Part shown: piece by piece, positions 38,265 through 48,123 of the stretch | Numbering within the stretch: position 1 is the first letter of the stretch | Layout: the number at the start of each line of letters is the position of its first letter | Assembly (NCBI GenBank): GCA_013397695.1 | Contig: VYZI01000101.1 | Span: 801,757 to 865,756 of the forward strand | Reading direction: 5' to 3' | DNA from: Centropus unirufus | Lineage: Eukaryota; Chordata; Aves; Cuculiformes; Centropidae | Length of the DNA: 64,000 nucleotides | The notes under the pieces: generated by a model | Databases searched by the model: none | What the model was told of the DNA's origin: nothing | What the model saw: only the letters and a program-made list of their open reading frames with translations | Position numbers and translations under genes: made by a program

Positions 38265-38962
38265 GGGACGTGGAGAGGGGGAGGGAGATTGATAGATATT
38301 AGCCTCTCCTTTAATGTTTGAAAAATAGACTGGGGCTTGGAGTCTCCCATCAGTATTCTATCCTACAAATCACATGCAGATCATAATAAGTATAATCTAC
38401 AGTACGCTAAAGGAAAAAAATGACAAAGTGTCACATTTAAAATTAAGTAGTATTAGCTGTGCCGGTGATGCTTGTAACATTTTAAAAGGAAATAATTCAG
38501 TGACTACTAAGGCTAAGCCCTAGGCTGCGAATTTGCAGCAAAACAGTGGACATTTGACCTACTATTAGCAGCATGAATAGGGGCGGGAATGTAGATCTGT
38601 GTAGCTGTGGTTTCTTAGACATTTCTGAATGACAGGTGTGGGGGGAGCATTCAGTGGATGAGGTTTCTCTTCCCAGGCATTATATATTTCATATCTATAG
38701 CAAACCACCGCCACCTGTGGTTTATTTTAATATATTCACAAGTTTTAAGAAAGGGAAGAATGAAATGGTCTACTTTTAAGAGCTTGGGATTGCTGATATG
38801 ATCAAAGCTTCCCCTAACTCTTATCCAGTTACATCCTGCTGCATACAAACCACAGGGCTAGCCTCTGCAGGGTAAGGGAAATATTGAAACTAATGGGATC
38901 AAATATCAGGATGATGATTTTGGCACTCAGGTTTCTATCCAGGTGACTCTATCAAAACAATA

Positions 38963-39005
38963 ACAGAATCACAAAGCGTGGATGGGTTTCTGGGCATTAC
39001 CTTTT
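38963..39005 (-). mobile_element. Weak CR1 3'-end match, antisense
   Basis: ACAGAATCACAAAGCGTGG, then ATGGGTTTCTGGGCATTACC, roughly follow the reverse complement of a CR1 3' end (ACAGAATCACAGAATGGTT, TGGGTTGGAAGGGACC) with gaps. The match may be chance. It ends about 85 bp before the next exon. Confidence 0.25.
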
Positions 39006-39091
39006 AACTCTTTCTCATTAATAGTGATAAACTGTTGGTGCATTTCATTAATGAAAGCTAAAGTATTTTCTTGTAACTTTCTTTTTTTAAG

Positions 39092-39264
39092 ATATCCTTT
39101 CTTCTATCACATCGTCAGGTTATTTAAATGACCATGATGCTGTTACCAAGGCAATCCAGGAGGCCCGACAGATGAAGGAGCAGCTTCGGAGGGAACAGCA
39201 GGTGTTGGATGGGAAGGTAGCTGTTGTGAATAGCCTGGGTCTCAATAACTGCAGGACAGAAAAG
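39092..39264 (+). CDS. SOX5 internal exon, second coiled coil, tandem acceptors
   Basis: From the upstream acceptor (TTTTTTTAAG) this 173-nt exon joins the previous phase-1 base to give DILSSITSSGYLNDHDAVTK. From the downstream acceptor at 39117-39118 (CATCGTCAG) the exon starts at 39119, is 146 nt long and gives ...ANTI-GYLNDHD. Both keep the frame and both end phase 0 at NNCRTEK|GTGAGT. The segment AVTKAIQEARQMKEQLRREQQVLDGK is charged and heptad-like and corresponds to the second SoxD coiled coil that supports dimerisation. Mammalian SOX5 as I recall uses the GYLNDHD junction, whereas SOX6 has a DILSSL version, so the longer form looks like the paralogue's arrangement. Confidence 0.95.
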
Positions 39265-40175
39265 GTGAGTTTCCAAGACTCCTTCTGTAAAGGGTCAGAG
39301 ATTTCATTTGGGTCTTCCCACAGAAACATAGGTCCTTTCTCCTTTTTTTTCTCCTCTTTTTTCTTGCTCTATTTTCTTTTCCATTTTTAAACCGAATAGT
39401 TGTTTATTTCAGAAAAAGGGAAAAGTAAAATCAAAACCACAGCCAAAATTTGACGTGAGAGACCTGGAGACCCATGGGGGACAGTGGGGAGGAGGCAGAG
39501 ATTGTTAAAACCCTCATGAGAACTTTGGAGGCCACTAATTCTCTGTTCCAGCCTGTCAACATGTATTATAAGAAGGTGATCTTGGAAATCTCTGGGTCTA
39601 AGTGGAAATCTTGCATTATGGAAATGCTTATGTGTGTTTGTGAGATGAGCTGGATTTGAAAATATTCAAGCTTCTTTAGGAACATAAGCTTCGCTGATAC
39701 TCAGGCTCAGCTTCTGGGTATTTAGCCTTGTGAGGTTGTCATATATGATATTTTGTGACCATCGCAACGTAGCACTGTCATGTCACGTTAGATGACTTAA
39801 TAAATTTGAAAAAATGGAGATTTGACAACACAAACTACACAAAATATTTGCAGTGAAACTTGGAGGCAACAGAACATATGGGGCTTAGCATCTTCTTCTT
39901 TTGAATTGTCCTGTGAAGCTGTGCTATACAAAATATCAACAACCTGAATATCCTCTAATACAATTTGTATCTGTCTTGTATGTCAAAGAGGTTGTCATTT
40001 GCTGCTTTTCTCTGAAAATACCTGATGTCTTTCCTGCATTGCCCTGGTTTATGGAGGATAAATAGACCCGCCAGTCCCTGCTGACATATTTGTAGTGAGC
40101 TGTCCTTATAATACTGCCACCTAAGAGATACATCCAAAATCTTGTGCGCATCTCAACATCATATACTTAGCAAGA

Positions 40176-40212
40176 CTTTTTCCTTCTTTCCTTCTTTCTT
40201 CCTTTCTTCCCC
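40176..40212. repeat. TTCC/TTTC pyrimidine tract
   Basis: The tract is made of CTTTTTCCTTCTTTCCTTCT-type sequence, entirely pyrimidine for about 35 bases. It has the composition of a simple repeat and no fixed unit. Confidence 0.7.
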
Positions 40213-41076
40213 TACAATATTTTCTGAGGTGATACCGCCTTTATCATGCAGTACAACGAAGATGACCGTTGTTGCATTTGGTGTCAATAATTCTATTGAA
40301 ACTGCTTACAGTGACTTTTCACTATAAAGGCCTCGTGTGAATCACTGAGATAGGCAGATAAATAGAATGAATAAAAATGATCAGCTATTTAGCAGAAACT
40401 TGAAAGTCAGTCATCCTAGGAAGCTTGTGAGTCAAACAATATTGTCCAGAATGAGCAGATTGCTAATTTGGATAGCTTTCCATTTTCCCTGGTTTTAGAT
40501 GGAGTTTGATCAATAAGCTGTGAGAAGCCAGCAGTCTGGGTAATGAATGTTAAATGTTCATGCGAGTCTCTCCCTACTGTACTTTTTTCATCAGCCTGTC
40601 CTGGGTGTAAGTGATGTAGAAATGACTCCAATTTCGTGCACTTTCTTGAGAGGAAGGGGAAGCAAAAAAGAGGTCAGTGTAATAGGTATCTGGCAAAACA
40701 TACCATCTCTTTTAGAGGAATAAGAGCACTGGTATGGGGAAAGGGAAGGAGAAGGAGGGAGCGTGTTTACAGCATTTCACCTAGAAGAGTACCAGAAGGG
40801 AAAAGGGAAAAGCAGAGTGTCAGATATAAGAAGAAGTGATCACAAGCACAAAGGAATTTATATTCAAATATTTAAGCATTCTTGAAAGGATGCTCGGAGC
40901 AGAAATTTCTTTTCTCTGCTCCCCATGTAGAGATGACTTTAACACTCAGCCAGATGCTAATGCAAAGTGACTCAAGCTATTCCTCGCAAGCATAGCTAAA
41001 TTGCCGTTATTTGTTAAGCGCATTGAATTCAGCTGTGGATACAGCAGTTGGTTGCATTCAGAAAGCATCTGTACCC

Positions 41077-41114
41077 TTTTTTTTCTTTTTTTTTCTCTTT
41101 TTTTTTTTTTTTTT
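41077..41114. repeat. Interrupted poly-T tract
   Basis: Thirty-eight bases are nearly all T with three C interruptions; the last uninterrupted run is about 17 T. It could be the poly-A tail of a minus-strand retrocopy, but no gene-like sequence was recognised on its 3' side. Confidence 0.7.
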
Positions 41115-43331
41115 AATCCTCCAAAGCAGAGACAACTCTACCTATCTCCCCCCTCTCCTCCCTTGTGCTGGCTGGGAATTGTCAAGTGACAACCGACCAA
41201 ATCCTTTTGGACAGGAAGCCTTCATCCTGAGTTCTATATACTTGCAAAGCAGGCCTTGTGGTTGGATCAGGAAGCCCATTAAAAGCACTTTGATGGTATG
41301 GAAATTCATCTTCGTGAAGCACCCAGGCCCCTAAGCAGCATGCTGTTTAGCTGTGGTTACAGATCAGTCATTCACATCGGAGGGCAGTAATTGTACTGAC
41401 GGCTTGTTCAGCAATGGAAGTACATAAAATAATCCCAGGCCCTCCACCATGGCATTGCGAGTTAATCTTCTTTAATACAGATCAGCTGTTGTTCTAACAC
41501 ATGACTTTATGCTGGCTCTAGTGACTCTGCACAGCCTTTTGATTAAGTAACAGGAGTGGAACCATCTGCATTCACTTTATTCTGTTACTTTCCTATTGTT
41601 AGAATTCTTCTTACCCCTTCTGTTTTCACTTCTCACCCTCAACCCCAATTGAAGTTTATTTTCCTCTCTAATTCATGCCTCCTGGTGGGCTCGTGGAGGG
41701 CAGAAAGGAGTTCTTTTACAAGGCAGCAGGAAGAAAAAATTGTTTGCTCAATTGAACGCTTTTCTAAAGCAACTGTAGGGCTTGGGATTCTTGATACCGT
41801 AAATGCCAAAACTTTATCAGGGCACAGTGATTTTTTTTTAATTTTGGGGGTTTTTGTTTGTTTGTTCTAAAAGTGGAGACAGGAAAGGATAGAACCAAGT
41901 CTGAGCTCTCCTAGACTGTAGTTGCATTTGAGTTGCTGGGGCACCACTTAAGCCACTAAGCACTAGTTAATAAGTTGCACTTTTTATCTTGTAGGGTCTC
42001 CTGAGTTGTCTCTTGCATTTGACCCAACAGAGGAAGAGACATAGGCTGTAAAGTTTAAGTACTTGTTCTCCTTTTCCAGATATGATCTAGACTGTTCACT
42101 GCCCAGCTATCTGTGAAGTTCGTATCCAGACAAACACTGAATTTCTCTAAAGCTTGTGTCTGTTTGAACTAAGAATCTAAAATTTTCTCTCCTATTAAGA
42201 GCAAGATTTGAGAAGAAGGCAAGTGTTGCCATTTCAAATTAAATTTTATTCTGCTTTTCCCTGTTTTCAAGAGAAAGAAAAAGAGAAGGTAGGTAAAAAT
42301 AGAATAGAATGCTGCAGTATTACCATGAAAGTTTCCCTTCAGAAGTTCAAGGTAATGCCGGGGGAATAAAACATTCAATATGGCTATAGTTTTATACAGA
42401 AGAGAGACTGTCCTTCCTGTAGAATTATCTAAATCATCATAGGCAACAAACGCTCATCTAGAGCTTTTCAAAATTTTCCTTCCTTCTTTGCTGCAGTGGC
42501 TAATGTAGTTTGGGAGACCTATGATTCCCTAAGACCTGTTGAATTTCTTGTTGCAATAATTGCTGCTGCAGCCTACCAGTGAAGGTAGGCTCTATGAAAT
42601 TCTGTATATTAGACTCTCTGTAGGGATTGATCTCCCAGGGGTAGCTGGGTAGTCTCATGGCTGGAAATCACCTTTGTGGGTCTCTTAAAGCTCTCGAGGC
42701 TTTTTTCCACATATGTACATGACCTGTTATCTGGCTCATGTTCCCAGATGGGTTGATCCCTGTGGATAGCCAGACCTGCCAGCCATTTAGCAGTAGTCAG
42801 ACAGGAACTTTGTGGAATTGGAGCAAAGCTGTATATAAGGAGTCATAAATGAGAAAAGATTTATACAAAATGGTTAGGATGATTTGGGTGAGTCACTTTA
42901 TGGGCGTCCAACTTGGACCAGCTTGAGGGATTTGATTTTCAGAGGATTACAGTAAAAACTATGAGCATCATCATGAACATGGATTTTACTAAAACCTATT
43001 TTAATTGCAAATGCAATAAAACATATTTTTACATTACTTTTCTTGGAAACATTTCCGCGTATAAATGAGAAGTGTGTGTATATGTTTTTTTCTGGTTTCT
43101 TGGAAACCTAGGAGCATAGTTTTATTTGTCATTTTCATCTACAGTTAAGTATAGCTTGATATGTACTATACATAAACAATGTTACCTTCTATACATGTAG
43201 CTTAGAGTGCAGATTGTCATCTAGTGCAAACACTGCAATGGGCAACATCAGCAAGTGGACTCTGGTCTATTTGTTTGGCCCAAAACTGCCTGTTCCTTTG
43301 CAAAGGAGATGTACACAAATACAAAGAGCCA

Positions 43332-43352
43332 GCATGTGTGTGCATGCACACA
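43332..43352. other. Perfect 16-bp palindrome in an alternating purine-pyrimidine run
   Basis: TGTGTGCATGCACACA (43337-43352) is a perfect palindrome with no spacer. The surrounding 21 bases (43332-43352) alternate purine and pyrimidine. Such DNA can extrude a small cruciform or flip to Z-DNA. It is the second tract of this kind in the window. Confidence 0.6.
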
Positions 43353-43873
43353 AGCCTACAGAGCACTCTCTCAGAGATACACAGCACAAACATACACTGA
43401 GCTAGCCAGTGTTTTTCTGACTGCAGTCAGACTCTCAACTATTTGCCTATGTACCCTGGTAACTGTAAAAAAGGGGGAAGGTGCCACACAAGGAGGTGAT
43501 GAGAGCATGTCTGTGTACACTGGTACAAACACAGGTACTGTTTTCTGAATCCTGCTGCTAAAGGTGCTGGGACGGTTGTGTGAGTGTACACAGTAACCCA
43601 AGCCTTTCAGTATAGATGCAGTCGCACTCATAGCACACTCTGAGATGAGTTCATGCGAATACATAGACCTCCTGTGCTGAAGTGTTTCTTAACCTGTGTT
43701 ACAAGTTCTCCCTGTTATCACTTGGAGTGTGTTCTTTTAAAAGGCTCTGACATGTGCTTGTCTGCTGGGCTGTAAGTAAAGAGCTATTTGTAGCAATATT
43801 TACTCCAGCATTGTAAGCAGGAGCCTATTTATTAGTCGTGCTTATGGAACACTGGGTTCAGGATGCCTTTCCT

Positions 43874-43938
43874 CCCATTCCCACCTACCCCTCCTCCCAC
43901 CATCCTCCCCACTCTCACCCCGCCTCTCCCTCTTCCCC
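43874..43938 (-). other. C-rich block, eight C3+ runs, potential quadruplex or i-motif
   Basis: Eight runs of at least three C (at 43874, 43880, 43888, 43896, 43907, 43918, 43928 and 43935) fall within 65 bases, and the strand is almost pure pyrimidine. On the minus strand the first four G-runs are separated by 3, 5 and 4 bases, which fits the canonical quadruplex rule. Confidence 0.6.
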
Positions 43939-45422
43939 TTAAGAGAGTGCCAAACATGAAATGACAGTGACCAATGTTGACTTAATGTGGATGTTTAATA
44001 ATGAAAAAAGTGTGTCAGTTCCAGCGTTAGTTACAAATGGCAGTAAGTATATCAGGTGGCAGCCCTGTAATAATTTTACATCCATCATTCCTTCCTGATG
44101 CCTCGCTGGCTGCCTGATGGATGAGGATAGCAGAGTTAACTCTTAAGAAACTCCTGTGATCTGCTGAGCTAAAGCGAATTCTGTCCCAGCTCTCCCGTTG
44201 GGGAGGAGGAGGATATTAAGAGTCTCAAACCCACAGATCCTGCTGCCTTTGGGAAATAAAACACTGGAGCTCACTTTACTAAGAACATAGGGAGAAGCTG
44301 GTTTAACACATGGGATTTAAATTTCTCTTGCAGTAGAGAATTTTACTTCAGTAACATTTTTTTTCTTCCCTTAATGAACCAAATATTCAAGAAAAAAATG
44401 GAGGAGAGAATAGCAGGGAGGAGGAAAAATGAGAAGGGTCAGTAAAACAGCGTCTGACCCTGTGCTTGCTGCCGATACTGCCAGTCTGTGGGTCAGACTA
44501 GAGTGGGCAAGTTGTAATGAGCAAAACTGGGAAGAATAGGACCTGACACAAGTCAAGCTTCCCAAACAGGAGAAACACACCGGAAGTAAGTCCAGAGGTG
44601 CAGTGCTAACATCATAAAGCAAATCACTTTGTAAACGTTGAAACCTGCCTGTTTTCATAATCTCTGTGGTAGTTTACTGGAAAAATACTTCAGCATTCCC
44701 AGTGACTAGCAGAGGCTATATTACCCGCAGACATTGCATACACATGCACTTATCTCTGCAAGTTCAGCAGGCTGCTAATATAGATGTCCTGTAATTTTTA
44801 GTCCACTCTATTCATCAATGGCCTGTAAAATAGTAGGAAAGATGATCAGTGTAGTATGTCTGTTATCACAGGGTGAATAGAGATTATTCTCCTTGGAATA
44901 ATTATTATACAATGTGGGAACCAGGGAGTGTCTTGCAGACAATGGACTATTACAGTCCCACAACACAGAAGTTAACACATTATCCTAACAACGGTACGTC
45001 CCCTTCTTGCTACCCTTTTCCCTACCCTCTTCATAATATTGTCTTACTGAGGTTCTTTGCCAACAGAAATTCTTGTATGTGGGTTGCAGTCCTCTTTGTC
45101 AGTGCTATCAACACAGAACAGACAGTTTTCAAAAAGCCTGACAAGAAGGCGAGCAGGTATTATGTCATCACCCATCCATCACCCTGTATGTCAGTCCAAT
45201 CAGCAAGCTCAACAGGATCATTCATGTTCAAGCAGTCCTCTATTTAACAGGGCTACTGTATCCATTGTCATTTCTCCTGAAACTTTTCTCAAATTTAATT
45301 AAAAAAACATGTCAAGTTTGCACACTGCAAAGATCAACATTGTTTTTTCCCAGCTCTGGTAACTAAGCATTAAACATTTTGATTTGCTTCAACTGAAAGT
45401 TTATTCCTTTTTCCTTTTCCTA

Positions 45423-45441
45423 CCCCCATCCCACCCCTCCC
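45423..45441 (-). other. Canonical short-loop G-quadruplex motif on minus strand
   Basis: CCCCCATCCCACCCCTCCC on the plus strand gives four G-runs of 3, 4, 3 and 5 on the minus strand with loops of 1, 1 and 2 bases. Short loops make this the strongest quadruplex candidate in the window. It lies on the SOX5 template strand inside an intron. Confidence 0.65.
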
Positions 45442-48052
45442 ATATCTTTTTTGCCATTTGCTTTGTGGAGCTTGTGTATATTTATATTTACAGCCTCTGC
45501 ATTTAATGGCCACATGCCTTATTTTCACAGATGGCCAGTGGAAGACTTCCCCTCCCCCCCTTTCTTTTAGTAAAGCCTGCCTTTGGTTTTGCTACTTTTG
45601 TCACAGTGCCACTACTCTCAGTTAGCAAGTGCCTACGCATGGGAGAGAGAGATTCTGCCATAAGGATTTTTTTTATTCCCCCAAGGGCTTTGGCTCTTTA
45701 TTTTAAAATGCTTTGTTCTTTTTTGTCCCTGATTGACCATCATCTATTAAGCACCCGGATAATTTTTTCATAGAAAAATTAAGCATCTATGTGTGTCTTT
45801 TTATGGTAGGGGTTCGTGGGCAGGGATAGATAATAAAAATGTAACATACAGAGGGAGGGACAAATTCTGCCCACAGATGTGTGCATAAAACTTCTGTTGA
45901 AGTTGAGGGGAGAAACAGGCAAAGAGGCAAGGGAAGAACCCTAGGTCCTTGCAGGTGCTGAAGTCAGGATGGGAATTCAAGTCTTCATTCCCTCTAAGGG
46001 GCACAGTTTGGAAACATTCACAGATTAGCATGGGTTCAGGGAGGACTGCAGCTGTGTATACCTTAGTGGAAATTGTATTAAGCCCAATGAAGGTGGGTAA
46101 ACTTCTTCCTGAAAAAAATACTAAAAATATACAGTTGATTTGGAGTTCGTGTTACATCTTTTGAGCTTTCTGAGTCTTTGAGTTTGAGTTCTAAGCTTTG
46201 ACGTACAGCCATAAAAACAAAGAACTTCCTGAGATTTTATTATTTTTTTTACATAATTATGTGCCTCCAATTACTAGGGCTTTCAGCACATTCATGGGCA
46301 CCAGCACCAGTGCAATACCTCTCTTCAGTGTAACAGAGGTTCAGCCTGATTCATTTGTGAATTGTGTCCACTTAATCTCTTGGCGGATCATCCTGTCCTG
46401 CTCTACCTATCCTAGTATGCAGATGTTTATTTAGCCATGTAGCAAATAGCAGCTAGTATGTTTTGAGCATGTAGAGCTGTACTTTTAATTGTCTCGATGT
46501 TGATGCTGGGGAGTGGACAAGCTAAGCCATGCTGCATGACTGGGAATATGTTGTGGTTTCTTTCTTAGGAAATAGTCTAGACTGCATGTGAACGTCTTCA
46601 TTAGGACTGGAAGAACGTAAGCAAAGGTACAGCAGCCTTCATAATTTTAATACCTTCTAGGGAAAACCAGCAGATTACAGCTGGATCTCTTTGAGATCAG
46701 TGCTTATACTTACACTGTAAAACTTCTGTAGGAAGGAAGAAGCATCTCATAGTTCTGTTTTGCTTTTGCATTCCTTTTTATTTCTTCTCTAAAGTATTGG
46801 ACTGGGCCCACACTACCTTCATTTAATAATCCTGACTTAAACTATGTCTCTGAGTTCCTAACAAAAGGAAAGGAGGACATTTATGTTCTTTTCCTGTAGA
46901 ATTGCTACCTTCAATCACTTTATTTCCAAGTCAAATAATGTATTTTACTGAGGGAGGGAGTCTTTCTCAAAGAATGAATAAAAAAAAATCTTGGGGACCT
47001 ACCAAGTTATTGATTTTCCTCTTTTTATTTCAGTGGACTTTGTCCTGTCTTCAGTGGTTTGAAAGGTCCTGACTTGAGAGCCCTTAGAAACCAAAGACAC
47101 TATGCCCACAATGTCAAAGAAAGACAATTACTATAGCAGTTTCAGCAAATTCTCCCTGCAACTGGATGTCTATTCCAGAGAGGAGGGTAGTTCAATGTTT
47201 GGGCTCACTTGGTCCATCTCAGTTTTTCCCTATTACACTTCATAGGGCACCTCTCTACTGAGTCCATATAGCACTTTGTATAAATTACCAAGTGGATGCA
47301 ATGATTTCCAGACAGTATTGAACCAATCTGGATTTGAATATATACTGTAAACTAAAACATGTGGTTTCTTTACCAGCAGTGTAGCCCCAATTAAAACTGA
47401 ATTTAATAATTCTGTAAGTACCATAAAATCAGGAAGAGCCACAAATAAAGAATGTTATTTTATTTTCTTGCTTCTAATGCTGCTTTTAGGTTCTGTGGGT
47501 GGATTATTCCATGAAAAAGAGATTTCAGATAAGCAGGACTGAAGGAGTTGAGGGGGTGGTGAATGCATTGTTTCTTCATACTCAACTTTGATGCAACAAC
47601 AACAAAAAAAATCTCCCAAATGATAAATTGCTGTGACATTATAAATAATCTTTCATCTTCTTTGGTGGTCCACAGAGTTTATGTAATTGGAAGGCTAAAA
47701 CTCTTCTTTGTTGTTTCTTCACTTTTCATTAGTAGAGTAGAAGATGATAAAATTCTGCAGCCAGAAGGGTTTTAAAGATTACTGACTCAACATTTGAAAA
47801 GTCTCACTCTATTTTATTCTTTCATGCATGTGCTTTTCATGAGTTTTACAGCCCTGCAAGCGTTACTTAAGCAAGGTCCGTTGTAATGGCGGCTCTGTAA
47901 CTGCTCTTATTTTTATTTTATTTTGCTTCCCCTAGTAACACGTGCCATCAGCAAAAGTCACAATTCCACACTCACAAAGAAATTGTAAGCTTGAGATCAT
48001 AAGTTTTAGATAAGATTCAGGAGCTGTAGCTTCAGTTTCCTAAACTGGAAAG

Positions 48053-48123
48053 AACCCTTGGCAATTCACTTAATATGTGACTCAGTTTCCCATCCGGTAA
48101 ATAGTTAATAATGCTGCCTGTCT
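48053..48123 (+). mobile_element. MIR/CORE-SINE remnant
   Basis: CCCTTGGCAATTCACTTAAT, then TGTGACTCAGTTTCCCATC, then GGTAAATAGTTAATAATGCT and GCCTGTCTTTGTG follow the central order of MIR: CTTGGGCAAGTCACTTAAC / CTCAGTTTCCCCATC / TGTAAAATGGGAATAATA / CTACCT. This is the clearest MIR-like match in the window. Confidence 0.6.

Larger units (their letters stand above)
34525..39091 (+). other. SOX5 intron, 4.6 kb
   Basis: The intron begins GTAAGC and ends CTTTTTTTAAG; it ends at 39118 if the downstream acceptor is used. No exon was recognised inside. It contains an AT-rich block at about 34.93-35.03 kb, a CR1 3'-end remnant at 36.1 kb, a TTTG microsatellite at 37.23 kb, an alternating purine-pyrimidine tract at 38.24 kb and a weak antisense CR1-like match near 38.97 kb. 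Confidence 0.9.

Noticed and set aside
41077..41114. Poly-T tract as the tail of a processed pseudogene on the minus strand
   Set aside because: No gene-like sequence or poly(A) signal was recognised on the adjoining side and no target-site duplication is visible.
41011..41334. 107-codon plus frame
   Set aside because: A third of it is a phenylalanine run translated from the poly-T tract, and the start codon is not ATG.
42570..42591. 8-bp inverted repeat AGCCTACC / GGTAGGCT with a 6-nt loop
   Set aside because: Short, isolated and not followed by a T-run or any other element.
44873..45247. 124-codon frame with an acceptor-like CACAG before it and a GTACGT after 40 codons, looking like a cassette exon
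   Set aside because: In the phase-0 frame needed after NNCRTEK it would read GGT GAA TAG, an immediate stop. The open frame starts with GTG and matches no SOX5 isoform I know.
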